Source: Falsirhodobacter algicola | GTDB taxonomy: Bacteria; Pseudomonadota; Alphaproteobacteria; Rhodobacterales; Rhodobacteraceae | Reading direction: 5' to 3' | Length of the DNA stretch: 64,000 nucleotides | NCBI RefSeq assembly: GCF_018279165.1 | Contig: NZ_CP047290.1 | Location: 1 to 64,000 of the forward strand | Shown: in pieces, positions 16,431 to 24,916 of the stretch | Layout of the letters: every line of letters starts with the position of its first letter | How positions within the stretch are numbered: the first letter of the stretch is position 1 | Notes under the pieces: generated by a model | Told to the model about the DNA's origin: nothing | Database searches by the model: none | Seen by the model: the letters and a program-made list of their open reading frames with translations, nothing else | Program-made: the position numbers and the translations under genes

Positions 16431-17330
16431 TCAGCCGCCGTTCATGCGGCGCGCATCGATAATGCTTTCGTATTGCTGATGCGTCACGGGGATGAAGTCC
16501 TTGGCATCGCCCGCCGACACGCCATAGGCGCAGGTCGGATCGGTTTCCCACAGATCGGCGGTGATCTGCGTCACCTTGTCCTTCACGTCCTGCGGCAGCG
16601 CACGGCGCATGACCATCGGGCCTTCGGGGATCTCCTTGGACTTCCAGATCTCCACCAGATCGTTCATGTCCACCAGCCCCGCATCCGCCGCCTTGCGCAG
16701 CGCGCCCGAGTTGTAGCCGTCTTCCCAATTGCCCAGCCCGTCGGCCCACGTCACGCCCGCATCGACATCGCCGTTGTTCACGGCCACGATCGTCTGCTCA
16801 TGCCCGCCGACGAAACGCACATCGCTGAAATAGGCGCCCGGCGTCATGTCGATGCCGGCCTGCGTCATTTCCACGTTCGGGATCAGATAGCCGGAGGTGG
16901 AGTTCGGATCGCCAAAGCCCATGACCTTGCCCCGCATATCCTCGATCGAGGTGATGCCGGAATCGCGGCGGGCAAAGCCGATCGAGTGGTAACCGATGGA
17001 ACCGTCGAGGTTCTGCTTGACCAGGAACGGCTCCACAGCCTCGGGGTCGGTCATGTAGACCTTGGCATAGGCCGACGCCCCCAGCCATGCGAGGTCGATC
17101 GTGCCGCCCAGCATCCCTTGGATCACACCGTCGTAATCGGCGGGGGTGAAGACCTTCACCGGCACGCCGAGCGCCTCGGAGATCATGTCCGCATAGCATT
17201 GCTGGTTCGTCATGCGGTCCTGAGCGTTCTCGCCGCCGAGAACGCCGATGTTGAACTGCGTGATCTCCTGCGCGTGGATCGGTGCGGCCAGAAGCGTGGT
17301 CGCAAGCAGGGCGGGCAGTAGGGCTTTCAT
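16431..17330 (-). CDS. phnD: Phosphonate ABC transporter substrate-binding protein PhnD
   Basis: 299 residues with a Sec signal peptide (MKALLPALLATTLLAAPIHAQ, cut near residue 20). The family's ligand loop FGDPNSTSGYLIPN is present, as are the conserved DLAWLGASAYAK and GGHEQTIVAVNNGDVDAG segments. It captures alkylphosphonates in the periplasm for PhnCEE. The start was chosen because the signal peptide begins directly at this ATG. Confidence 0.95.
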   Translation of the reverse strand: MKALLPALLATTLLAAPIHAQEITQFNIGVLGGENAQDRMTNQQCYADMISEALGVPVKVFTPADYDGVIQGMLGGTIDLAWLGASAYAKVYMTDPEAVEPFLVKQNLDGSIGYHSIGFARRDSGITSIEDMRGKVMGFGDPNSTSGYLIPNVEMTQAGIDMTPGAYFSDVRFVGGHEQTIVAVNNGDVDAGVTWADGLGNWEDGYNSGALRKAADAGLVDMNDLVEIWKSKEIPEGPMVMRRALPQDVKDKVTQITADLWETDPTCAYGVSAGDAKDFIPVTHQQYESIIDARRMNGG

Positions 17331-17382
17331 CCGTCGTCTCCATGAAATCGCGCGGCACCCGCCGCGGCAGGGGAAAAGGGGG

Positions 17383-18213
17383 TCAGTCGGCCAGAAGCGA
17401 GGCGGCATAGGCCTCGTCCTTCGGCGCATCCTCGGGCACGTCCATCGCGGTGGAGGTGGCCTGTTCGCGGAAGGCGGCCCCGGCGCCGTAGATCTCGCGC
17501 GCGGCGGCAAGGGTCAGTTGGGCAGGCACGCCGTCGAACACGATGCGCCCGTCCCGCATCCCGATCACCCGGTCGCAGTAGCGCCGAGCGGTATCGAGCG
17601 TGTGCAGGTTGGCGATGACGGTGCGCCCGTCCTCTTGCTGGATGCGGCGCAGGGCATCCATGACGACCTGCGCGTTCATCGGATCGAGGCTGGCGATCGG
17701 CTCGTCGGCAAGGATCACGCGCGGGTCCTGCATCAGGGCGCGGGCGATGGCGACGCGCTGCTGCTGGCCGCCCGACAGGGCCTCGGCCCGCTTGCCCGCC
17801 TGTTCGGCGATGCCCAGCCGGTCGAGGATCTCGATCGCGCGCCGGATGTCGGCCTTCGGCCACATGTTGAACAGCGTCGGCAAGGTGCCGCGCCGGTTTA
17901 GCAGCCCGTGCAGCACGTTGGACACGACATCCATCCGCGGCACCAGATTGAACTGCTGGAAGATCATCGCGCACTGGCTTTGCCATGCGCGTTTGTCACC
18001 GCCCTTCAGGGCCAGCACATCGGTGCCGTCGAACACGATCCGCCCCGAACTGGCATCGGTCAGCCGGTTCATCATGCGCAGAAAGGTGGATTTCCCCGCG
18101 CCCGAGCGGCCGATGATGCCGATCATCGCCGGCTCCCCGACCGAGAAGCTGGCTGCATCCACCGCGCGGGTCTGGCCGAAGATCTTGGTGACGTTCTCGA
18201 CGTGAAGCAGCAT
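17383..18213 (-). CDS. phnC: Phosphonate ABC transporter ATP-binding protein PhnC
   Basis: 276 residues: Walker [10 protein letters not shown], the insertion and Q-loop typical of PhnC ([21 protein letters not shown]), signature [14 protein letters not shown] and Walker [13 protein letters not shown]. It energises uptake by PhnD-PhnE-PhnE. It is first in the unit phnC-phnD-phnE-phnE, 52 bases ahead of phnD. A tandem PhoB-like site lies about 40 bases upstream. Confidence 0.95.
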   Translation of the reverse strand: MLLHVENVTKIFGQTRAVDAASFSVGEPAMIGIIGRSGAGKSTFLRMMNRLTDASSGRIVFDGTDVLALKGGDKRAWQSQCAMIFQQFNLVPRMDVVSNVLHGLLNRRGTLPTLFNMWPKADIRRAIEILDRLGIAEQAGKRAEALSGGQQQRVAIARALMQDPRVILADEPIASLDPMNAQVVMDALRRIQQEDGRTVIANLHTLDTARRYCDRVIGMRDGRIVFDGVPAQLTLAAAREIYGAGAAFREQATSTAMDVPEDAPKDEAYAASLLAD

Positions 18214-18251
18214 CAGGTTCTCCCGTTCGCGGCGAACCTAAGGCCCGCGCA

Positions 18252-18289
18252 TGATGGAACCGTGACGCAAGATTGAAGAAACGATGACG
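18252..18289 (-). promoter_or_regulatory. Tandem Pho box upstream of phnC
   Basis: On the minus strand four units CGTCA, CTTCA, CGTCA and CATCA follow each other at exact 11-base intervals (18289 down to 18252). PhoB binds 11-base direct repeats with a TGTCA-like core, so this reads as two adjacent dimer sites, ending 39 bases before the phnC start. The rest of the 301-base gap (18214-18514) holds one long hairpin and no gene. Confidence 0.65.
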
Positions 18290-18448
18290 CCCGCCGAGGG
18301 CGGCGGACATGCATATGTCATAGTCGCGGCGGGGTTCGGGGCGCGAAACCTCGCGGCCGCCCGCAGGATGGGAATGACTTGGAACGCCATGACCCGACAT
18401 CGGCGAGGCGTCGCGACGCGACTGGCCGGAAACGGGGCATGGTCAAAG

Positions 18449-18497
18449 GCAGCGGCCGGATGGAACTTACGAGGGATCGGTCCCATCCGACCGCTGC
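18449..18497 (-). terminator. Long hairpin after the small secreted protein gene
   Basis: Arms of 15 bases (18449-18463 and 18483-18497) pair with a single mismatch around a 19-base loop, 17 bases beyond the stop of the minus-strand gene ending at 18515. Only CTTTG follows on that strand. A terminator that shields the phnC promoter is the likely role. Confidence 0.5.
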
Positions 18498-18514
18498 GGC
18501 CGCTAGGCCCGCAA

Positions 18515-18826
18515 TCAGCTACGCGGAGCGGGGGCGGCAGCCTTCAGACCCGCCTCGACATCGGCCTTCTTGACCGAATAACCGGCCTTGCCGAGGCAAG
18601 CCGTGACCTTGGCGGCATCCGGGCGCGCGGGGCGCTGTTCGGCCGAAGCGGTCTTTTCGCCTTTCGGGCCGGGCATGCAGCCTTCCAGCGCCTTCTTCGG
18701 AACGCCCATCTTGGCGGCGGCGGCCGACAGGTCGGGCTGGGGCGGGCGCTGCTCTTGGGCATGGACGCCGCCGGCAAGGGCAAAGCCGCCCATCATCGCG
18801 GCGACAAGAAACGTACGGGTGTTCAT
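18515..18826 (-). CDS. Small exported protein, unknown function
   Basis: 103 residues. An N-terminal signal peptide (MNTRTFLVAAMMGGFALAGGVHAQ, cut near residue 24) is followed by a polar region with only two Cys (in LEGCMPGP and VTACLGKAGY), compatible with one disulfide. AGGACGA precedes the ATG at good spacing. The repeated pattern around each Cys suggests a short helical repeat, but I recognise no family. It is a single gene, flanked by its own hairpin terminator and a divergent DUF3500 gene. Confidence 0.7.
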   Translation of the reverse strand: MNTRTFLVAAMMGGFALAGGVHAQEQRPPQPDLSAAAAKMGVPKKALEGCMPGPKGEKTASAEQRPARPDAAKVTACLGKAGYSVKKADVEAGLKAAAPAPRS

Positions 18827-19026
18827 AAGGGTCGTCCTGTGTGCTTCATCGGTCGGGACCGTGACGGTGATCGCGGCCGACCTATCCCTGTTACGCCGCG
18901 CGCCGTGGTTTCCGTCGCGGGATCGCTGAAAAGGATGTCATTTGCCATCTCTCCCTGAGGTTGTACCTTTGGGGGGACCATTCGATGCGGGCCGCCGCCC
19001 CATGACATCAGGAAGGACGACTGGAC

Positions 19027-20229
19027 ATGACCCTCCCCCCCCGCGCGCGCGGCCGGATTCTGGCCCTTGCGGCTGGCCTTCTCATCATGCAGCCGGGCGG
19101 CACCTTCGCCCAGCCGGCCGGTGGCCCGCCCCCCGGCGAAGGCCCCCCGCATGGCGACGGCCCGCCGCCCGGCAATGGCGGCCCGACCGATCCGAACCTC
19201 GGCGATACCAGCATCCTCTTCGAACAGACGCCGATCCCGGAGGCGGTCGATACCTGCGGCACCGATGGGGGCTATGACCGGCTTCTGTGTCTCGTCGATC
19301 TGCTGAAGGACGACATCGACGACGACGCGATCATGGACCGGCTTCAGCAGGACTATTCCGTCGCCACCGCCCAGATCTGGAGCAACCTGCCCGCCGGCGC
19401 CGTGCCGGACCGCCCCGGCGTCTATCTCGGCGAGTTCGATCAGAAGCAGCGCGGCATCATCAAGGCGATCATGATGGAGGCCACCGGCACCGCGCCGGAC
19501 GAAGGCTTCGACGAGCTTTTGCAGATCAACAACGCCGACGATTACATCGGCACCGTCAGCACCGATTACAAAGCGGGCTATGCCTCCTACAACACCAAGA
19601 TCGCCTTCCTCGGCACCCCGGATCGGACGGGAACGTGGGAGCTGTATTACGGCGGGCACCATCTGGCCTTTGCCAACACCTATCGCGACGGCGCGCTGGT
19701 CGGGGCCACGCCTTCGTTCCGCGGGGTGGAACCCTTCCCCCGCTTCGAGATGAACGGGCGCGAGAACATGCCCCTGACGCAGGAACGCGCGGCCTTCACC
19801 GCGCTGCTGCGCTCCCTCTCCGACGATCAGCGCGAGGCGGCGCGCCTCGAGGGCCGCTACCGCGACATCCTTGCCGGGCCGGGGGAGGACGACGCCATCC
19901 CGGACACGCAGGAAGGGCTGAACGTGTCGGAACTGAGCGCCGATCAACAGGACCTGCTGATGGCCGCCGTCGCCACCTATGTGGACGACATCGACGCCGC
20001 CGATGCCGCCCGCTACATGGAGAAATATCGCGGCCAGTTGGCCGATACCGTGCTCGGCTTCAGCGGGACGACCGAGGTGAACACCGAGGACGATTATGTC
20101 CGCATCCACGGCCCCTCGCTCTGGATCGAATTTTCGCTCCAATCGAACAAATCCACCGGAGAGATCGGCAATCACCCCCATTCGGTCTGGCGCGACCGTC
20201 AGGACGATTACGGCGGCAACACGGAATGA
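19027..20229 (+). CDS. Exported DUF3500 family protein
   Basis: 400 residues. The signal peptide (residues ~1-28) precedes a Gly/Pro-rich linker (residues ~30-55, PPPGEGPPHGDGPPPGNGG) and a DUF3500 domain with the family's GTWELYYGGHHLAFANTY and GPSLWIEFSLQ...HPHSVWRDRQDDYGG segments. DUF3500 has no established biochemical function; the conserved His residues suggest metal or ligand binding. The stop overlaps the ATG of the next exported protein by 4 bases, so the two probably act together outside the cytoplasm. Confidence 0.85.
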   Translation: MTLPPRARGRILALAAGLLIMQPGGTFAQPAGGPPPGEGPPHGDGPPPGNGGPTDPNLGDTSILFEQTPIPEAVDTCGTDGGYDRLLCLVDLLKDDIDDDAIMDRLQQDYSVATAQIWSNLPAGAVPDRPGVYLGEFDQKQRGIIKAIMMEATGTAPDEGFDELLQINNADDYIGTVSTDYKAGYASYNTKIAFLGTPDRTGTWELYYGGHHLAFANTYRDGALVGATPSFRGVEPFPRFEMNGRENMPLTQERAAFTALLRSLSDDQREAARLEGRYRDILAGPGEDDAIPDTQEGLNVSELSADQQDLLMAAVATYVDDIDAADAARYMEKYRGQLADTVLGFSGTTEVNTEDDYVRIHGPSLWIEFSLQSNKSTGEIGNHPHSVWRDRQDDYGGNTE

Positions 20230-20762
20230 GGCTCGGACCCGTGCTGCGGGGCGCGGCGGCGGCGCTCGTCCTTCTGGCCGGGGCGGCGGCGGCGCATCCG
20301 CTGCCCGGCAGCGAGCTGACCTTCGCCGAGGAGGGGGCGCATCTTGCCCTGACGATCACCATGCCGGTGGAGGATCTGGTTCTGGCCGAACCCGCCCTTG
20401 CCGGGCTGGTGGACGTGCCCCTCGATACCGCCTTGCCGGAGGATCAGACCCGCGCGCTGGCGCGGTACATGCAGGCGCATATGGCGCTGATGCAGGGCGA
20501 TGGCGTCGTGCCGCAGGATCTGCGGGATGCGCGGATCACCCTGACGCGGAACGACCATGTCGGCGCCTACAACCAGTTGGTGATGGCCTTCGCGCTGCCG
20601 ATCGGGGCGGAGGCGTTTCCGCTGGGCCTGCGCTATGACGCGGTGCTGCATACGGTGCGCAGCCACCGCATCACGGTGCTGTGGTCCGCGCCGGGCACGG
20701 TCCGGACGCTGGCCCGGTTCGGCATGGCTCAGGCCCAGCCCGTGATGCTTCCGGCGCCCTGA
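20226..20762 (+). CDS. Exported hypothetical protein coupled to DUF3500 gene
   Basis: 178 residues with a signal peptide ending in an AHPLPGSELTF segment (cleavage near residue 23). The mature part is a beta-rich sequence with no Cys (LALTITMPVEDLVLAEPAL, HRITVLWSAPG). The start shares ATGA with the DUF3500 stop. A mature start at AHP resembles proteins that expose an N-terminal His, but no catalytic motif is visible. The same pairing in other genomes would support a joint function. Confidence 0.7.
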   Translation: MRLGPVLRGAAAALVLLAGAAAAHPLPGSELTFAEEGAHLALTITMPVEDLVLAEPALAGLVDVPLDTALPEDQTRALARYMQAHMALMQGDGVVPQDLRDARITLTRNDHVGAYNQLVMAFALPIGAEAFPLGLRYDAVLHTVRSHRITVLWSAPGTVRTLARFGMAQAQPVMLPAP

Positions 20763-20777
20763 AGGGGCGCCGGTATC

Positions 20778-22130
20778 CTACCGCTGATCGGCGGTTTCGG
20801 TGTCGTCCTTCAGATGGGCACGGACCTCGGCCACCTCCTCGGCGGTCACCTCCGGCGCGTCGTTGCCCCAACCCGTGCGGATGAAGGTCAGCACCTCGGC
20901 CACCTCGTCATCGTCCAGCCGCCAGTCGAAGCGCGGCATCCCCAGCGTGTTCGGACGCTCCTCGGTCCGGGGCAGGGTGTCGCCCGTCAGGATCAGCCGG
21001 ATCAGCGAGGACGGATCCTCGGTCAGCACGGTCGGGTTGCCGGCCAGCCCCGGGATCGCATCCGTCGTGCCGGTGCCCGCGCTGAAGTGGCAGGCGGCGC
21101 AGCTGTCGAGGAAGACCTCCCCCCCGCGCGAAGACGTCTCCCCCCGGGCGAGCGCGCTGGCGGTGGCGGTGTCGCCGGGCGTGAAACGCGCCGCCTGATC
21201 GCCGGCGGGGGACAGCGTCTTGAGGTAGCGGGCGATGGCGGTGATATCCTCGGGCGTGAGGTATTGCAGCGAATGGGCGACCACATCCTGCATCGGCGGG
21301 CCGATCACCGCCGCATGGGCGTTGCGCGCGGTGGACAGCGTGCGGGCGATATCCTCTTCGGACCAGAGGCCAAGGCCCGACCCTTCGTCGCCGCGCAGGT
21401 TGTAGGGGATGTAGCCATCCACCGCCGCGCCGCCCGCAAGGAACCCATCCCCGCGGTCATCTAGCGCCACCTCTTGCAGCGTGGCCGCGCGGGGGGTGTG
21501 GCAGGTGCCGCAATGGCCCGGCCCCTCCACCAGATAGGCCCCGCGTGCCACCACGTCGTCATCGAAGCGGGACGGATCGAACACCGCATCCGCCCCCGGC
21601 CCGAAGGCCTTGCGCCAAAAGGCGAGGGGCCAGCGCATGTTCATCGGCCATGCGATGTCCGGGGCGCGGTTCTCGGCCTGCATGGGCGCGACGCCATGCA
21701 TGAAATAGGCATAGAGCGCGGCGATGTCGTGATCGGTCATCCGCGCATAGGCCGGCCACGGCATCGCCGGATAGATCGTGGCCCCGTCCGGGCGGATGCC
21801 ATGGCGCAGGGCGCGGTCGAAATCGTTCAGCGAGTAATCCCCGATCCCGGTATCCTTGTCCGGGGTGATGTTCGTCGAATAGATGGCCCCGATCGGCGTC
21901 GCGATGGGCAGCCCGCCGGTGAAGGAATCCGCAGCCTTCGGCGCATGGCAGGCCACGCAGTCCGAGGCATGCATCAGATATTCCCCATCGGCGATCAGCT
22001 CGGGGTCCTCCAGATCGAAGGCCGAGGCGTCGATCTCGCGCGTGGAGGTCGGCCAAAGGCCCCAAGCCAGCACCGCCGCACCGATCAGCACCACCGCGAC
22101 GAGAAGGGTCAGAAGAATGCGTTTCATCAT
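20778..22130 (-). CDS. Triheme cytochrome c subunit of membrane-bound GMC dehydrogenase
   Basis: 450 residues with an N-terminal membrane anchor/signal (residues ~4-25) and three CxxCH heme sites at C58 (CVACH), C207 (CGTCH) and C344 (CAACH). This is the layout of the cytochrome subunit of gluconate, sorbitol and FAD-glucose dehydrogenases, which passes electrons from the flavoprotein to ubiquinone in the periplasmic membrane face. It starts 6 bases after the GMC subunit gene and is last in a three-gene operon. Confidence 0.9.
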   Translation of the reverse strand: MMKRILLTLLVAVVLIGAAVLAWGLWPTSTREIDASAFDLEDPELIADGEYLMHASDCVACHAPKAADSFTGGLPIATPIGAIYSTNITPDKDTGIGDYSLNDFDRALRHGIRPDGATIYPAMPWPAYARMTDHDIAALYAYFMHGVAPMQAENRAPDIAWPMNMRWPLAFWRKAFGPGADAVFDPSRFDDDVVARGAYLVEGPGHCGTCHTPRAATLQEVALDDRGDGFLAGGAAVDGYIPYNLRGDEGSGLGLWSEEDIARTLSTARNAHAAVIGPPMQDVVAHSLQYLTPEDITAIARYLKTLSPAGDQAARFTPGDTATASALARGETSSRGGEVFLDSCAACHFSAGTGTTDAIPGLAGNPTVLTEDPSSLIRLILTGDTLPRTEERPNTLGMPRFDWRLDDDEVAEVLTFIRTGWGNDAPEVTAEEVAEVRAHLKDDTETADQR

Positions 22131-22136
22131 GTCCCC

Positions 22137-23909
22137 CTACCGGACCAGCGCGCCGGGATCGTTCAGATACTGGCCAGTGATCGCCTCGGCCGTCCAATAG
22201 GCCAGCGCGCCGACAAGGCCCGTCGGGTTGTAGCCGTGGTTCTGCGGGAAGGCGTTCGCGCCCGGCGCAAAGACGTTCGGCACGTCCCAGCTTTGGCAAT
22301 AGCGGTTCAGGGCGCCGCCCTCGGGGGTGGCGGCCATCACCGCGCCGCCGGTGTTGTGCGTGGACTGATAGCTGGTGGTGTTCCACGACTCGTCCATCGC
22401 CTTGGCCTCGCCATCCACCGCCAGCGGGTTCAGCGGCGCGATCAGGGCGCGCAGCTTGTCCACATACCACTGCCCCGCAGCGGCCTCGTTCGGCTTCCAG
22501 TTGAAGGTCATCCGCAGCATCGGGCGCCCCCAAGCATCGCGGTAGGTGGGATCGAGCGACAGGTAGTTGTCGCGATAGGACATGACCCCGGTCTGGGCCT
22601 CGAACTCGCACGAATGCAGCAGGCCCTGCCGCACGCCCTGCTTCCAGCCGCGACCCCAGGATGGCGCGCCGGGCGGCGGGTCGATGCCGCGCACCGGCCC
22701 CGATCCGGGCTGCCGCGCCCATAGGATGCCCCCGCCGATGAAGCCCGCATCCCGCATATCGAGCTGCCCGACATTCAGATCGTCGATCGTGGCACCGGCC
22801 CCGCCGATCCCGATGAAGGTGTTGTGATGCGTGTTCTCGTCGAAATGCAGCTTCAGCGCGTTCAGGTTCTGATAGGCGTAGTTGCGCCCCACGGTGCCCG
22901 TCCCGGTGACCGGATCGTAAGGCTGGCCGATCCCCGACAGCAGCATCAGATGCACGTTGTAAAGCTGATAGGCGCAAAGCAGCACCAGCCCCGCAGGCTG
23001 CTCATGCTCCTCGCCGGTCTCCAGATCGACATAGGTCACGCCGGTGGCGCGGCTGCGATCCTCGGACAGGTTGATGCGCAGCACCTGCGCATTGGCCCGA
23101 AGCTCGAACCCCTGCCGCCGCCGCAGCACCGGCAGGATGTTCACGTTCGGGCTGGCCTTGGAATAGTTCAGACAGCCGTAATCCGAACAGAAGCCGCAGG
23201 CGTTGCACGGCCCCATCTGACAGCCATAGGGGTTCACATAGGAGGCCGACGCGTTCGAGGCCGGGATCGGATAGGGATTGTACCCCGCCTCGCGCGCGGC
23301 CCATGTGAACATCTCCGAGCCGAGGTAATCGGGGTTCGGCCCCAGCGGATATTCGGCCGAGCGGCTGCCCTCGAACGGGTTGCCCCCCTCGCGCCGCTGG
23401 CCGTTCAGCACGCCCGCCCGGCCGGATGTGCCGCAGACCTTCTCGAACATGTCGAAATGCGGCTCCATCTCCTCCCATGAGAAGGGGTAGTCCTGCACCA
23501 GCATGTCGTCGGGGATCAGATCGAGGCCGAAGCGTTCCTCGATATGGCTGCGCAGGCGCAGATCGTCCGGCATGGCGCGGAAATGGCACCCCGACCAATG
23601 CGTGCCTGCCCCGCCCACGCCCGTTCCGGGCTTGAAGCTGCCGATCCGCCGCATCGGCACGGCGGCTTGGCTGCGGTTGTGGCGGACGGTCACCGTCTCG
23701 TTGTTCAGGGGCTGAAGGAATTTGCGGTGGATCGAGCCTTCCACCGCATCCACGACGCGCGGATAGGCGAAATCGGGCTGGGTGTGCCGGTCCGGCCCCC
23801 GTTCCAGCGCGACGACGTTCAGCCCGGCATCGGTCAATTGCTTTGCGAGGATGGACCCCGTCCACCCCATGCCGATGATCACGGCGTCGGTCTGCGGTTT
23901 CACGGCCAT
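22137..23909 (-). CDS. GMC-family FAD dehydrogenase, large catalytic subunit
   Basis: 590 residues. The FAD-binding GMGWTG motif lies at residues 13-18, and the C-terminal GMC segments HNTGGAVMAATPEGGALN and FAPGANAFPQNHGYNP are intact. A Cys cluster (CQMGPCNACGFC) near residue 225 is compatible with the iron-sulfur centre of FAD-glucose dehydrogenase relatives. It oxidises a sugar, polyol or sugar acid; the substrate cannot be read. It has no signal peptide and is probably co-exported with the Tat-targeted small subunit encoded 4 bases upstream. Confidence 0.9.
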   Translation of the reverse strand: MAVKPQTDAVIIGMGWTGSILAKQLTDAGLNVVALERGPDRHTQPDFAYPRVVDAVEGSIHRKFLQPLNNETVTVRHNRSQAAVPMRRIGSFKPGTGVGGAGTHWSGCHFRAMPDDLRLRSHIEERFGLDLIPDDMLVQDYPFSWEEMEPHFDMFEKVCGTSGRAGVLNGQRREGGNPFEGSRSAEYPLGPNPDYLGSEMFTWAAREAGYNPYPIPASNASASYVNPYGCQMGPCNACGFCSDYGCLNYSKASPNVNILPVLRRRQGFELRANAQVLRINLSEDRSRATGVTYVDLETGEEHEQPAGLVLLCAYQLYNVHLMLLSGIGQPYDPVTGTGTVGRNYAYQNLNALKLHFDENTHHNTFIGIGGAGATIDDLNVGQLDMRDAGFIGGGILWARQPGSGPVRGIDPPPGAPSWGRGWKQGVRQGLLHSCEFEAQTGVMSYRDNYLSLDPTYRDAWGRPMLRMTFNWKPNEAAAGQWYVDKLRALIAPLNPLAVDGEAKAMDESWNTTSYQSTHNTGGAVMAATPEGGALNRYCQSWDVPNVFAPGANAFPQNHGYNPTGLVGALAYWTAEAITGQYLNDPGALVR

Positions 23910-23913
23910 GCGG

Positions 23914-24639
23914 TCACCCCCTGTTTCCGGCAAGATCGACGGGCGGCAGCGGATAGGCTTCCCGCACCGTCACCCAGTCGCTGTAATCGGCCCGCACACC
24001 GGGATATCCGATGCCCTTCCACGCCGCCTGATCGCGGTTCCCCCCCCATGAGGGATCGGCGAAATAGCCGACCTGCAATTCCTTCCAGAAATCCGAGAAG
24101 AACCGCGACGCGGAGACGCGGGCGAATTCGGGCTCGCCCTTCTCCAGCGCGGTCAGCACCGCGATGCGGGCTTCCTCGTCCAGATCGGCAAAGCCCGCGC
24201 CGCGCGTGTCGCGGCACCATGCATCGGCCTGATCGATCCCCGTCTGCACGATATCGGCCAGCGCCAGCGGCCCCTGATAGCCGAAATCGCGGCCCAGCGT
24301 CTCATCGAACGGCCCCTCGCGGAACCAGATGGAGCCTTGCGCATAGGGCGTCTGCATGTGCCGATCCAGAAAGACCGGCACCCCCGCCTCCGACCCCGAC
24401 GGCCCGTATTCGTCCGCCGGGATCAGCGTGTCGGCGGCGGCGATCACGAAGGCCCATTGCGCAGCGTTGAAGAATTCGGGGGTGTATTCGGCGGTGGCGG
24501 GCGGGGTCTGCGCATGGGCGGGGCGGAACGCCGCCACCCCCGCCAGCGCCGCCGCCGAACTGCCGAGAAAGCCGCGCCGCCCCAAACGCGTTTGACGGAT
24601 GTCACGAAGGGGGGGCGTCGGATCGGGCTTGTGCGTCAC
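23914..24639 (-). CDS. Gluconate 2-dehydrogenase subunit 3-type small subunit, Tat-exported
   Basis: 241 residues from a GTG at 24639, chosen because AGGAC precedes it at 8 bases and no ATG suits. A twin-arginine signal (RRGFLGSSAAALAGVAAF, residues ~20-37) shows folded export. The mature part (WAFVIAAADTLIPADEYGPSGSEAGV) matches the gluconate 2-dehydrogenase subunit 3 family, which escorts the cofactor-loaded GMC subunit. First gene of the operon small subunit - GMC - cytochrome c. Confidence 0.9.
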   Translation of the reverse strand: MTHKPDPTPPLRDIRQTRLGRRGFLGSSAAALAGVAAFRPAHAQTPPATAEYTPEFFNAAQWAFVIAAADTLIPADEYGPSGSEAGVPVFLDRHMQTPYAQGSIWFREGPFDETLGRDFGYQGPLALADIVQTGIDQADAWCRDTRGAGFADLDEEARIAVLTALEKGEPEFARVSASRFFSDFWKELQVGYFADPSWGGNRDQAAWKGIGYPGVRADYSDWVTVREAYPLPPVDLAGNRG

Positions 24640-24741
24640 GGGATTCGTCCTGGCCTGATGCTGGGAGATGTCGGACAAGCTAGCCCACCCCTCTGTCAGG
24701 GAAAGCGATTTTCGGACAAATTGTCGCAGATCGCCCGGCGC

Positions 24742-24770
24742 TTGACCTATGCCGCGCTGCGTGCAAGGTT
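24742..24770 (+). promoter_or_regulatory. Possible promoter of the thi operon
   Basis: TTGACC (24742-24747) and a poor -10 match AAGGTT (24765-24770), spaced by 17 bases, would start transcription just upstream of the TPP riboswitch. The -35 is good, the -10 weak. Confidence 0.3.
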
Positions 24771-24780
24771 TGCCCGGAAT

Positions 24781-24856
24781 GCGACAGGGGCGCTCGGGAA
24801 ACCGGGCTGAGACGGACCCTTTGAACCTGAACCGGATAATGCCGGCGGAGGGAGGC
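24781..24856 (+). ncRNA. TPP riboswitch (THI box)
   Basis: The conserved elements occur in order: CTGAGA (24807-24812), ACCCTTTGAACCTGA (24816-24830), CCGGATAATGCCGGCG (24832-24847) and GAGGGA (24848-24853). This is a complete thiamine pyrophosphate aptamer, immediately upstream of thiM. High TPP should lower expression of thiM-thiE-thiD-tenA. Confidence 0.96.
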
Positions 24857-24864
24857 GCGGAACC

Positions 24865-24882
24865 ACCGGCACCCCTGCCGGT
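24865..24882 (+). promoter_or_regulatory. Expression-platform hairpin after the TPP aptamer
   Basis: A perfect 7-bp stem ACCGGCA/TGCCGGT with a CCCC loop lies between the aptamer and the thiM ribosome site. Its strands could alternatively pair with the GCCGGC of the aptamer. CTTCC (24891-24895) can also pair with the GGAGG Shine-Dalgarno at 24904-24908. There is no T-run, so control of translation start is more likely than termination. Confidence 0.4.
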
Positions 24883-24916
24883 CGGCCGGCCTTCCCCCAC
24901 CGCGGAGGAGAGAGGC

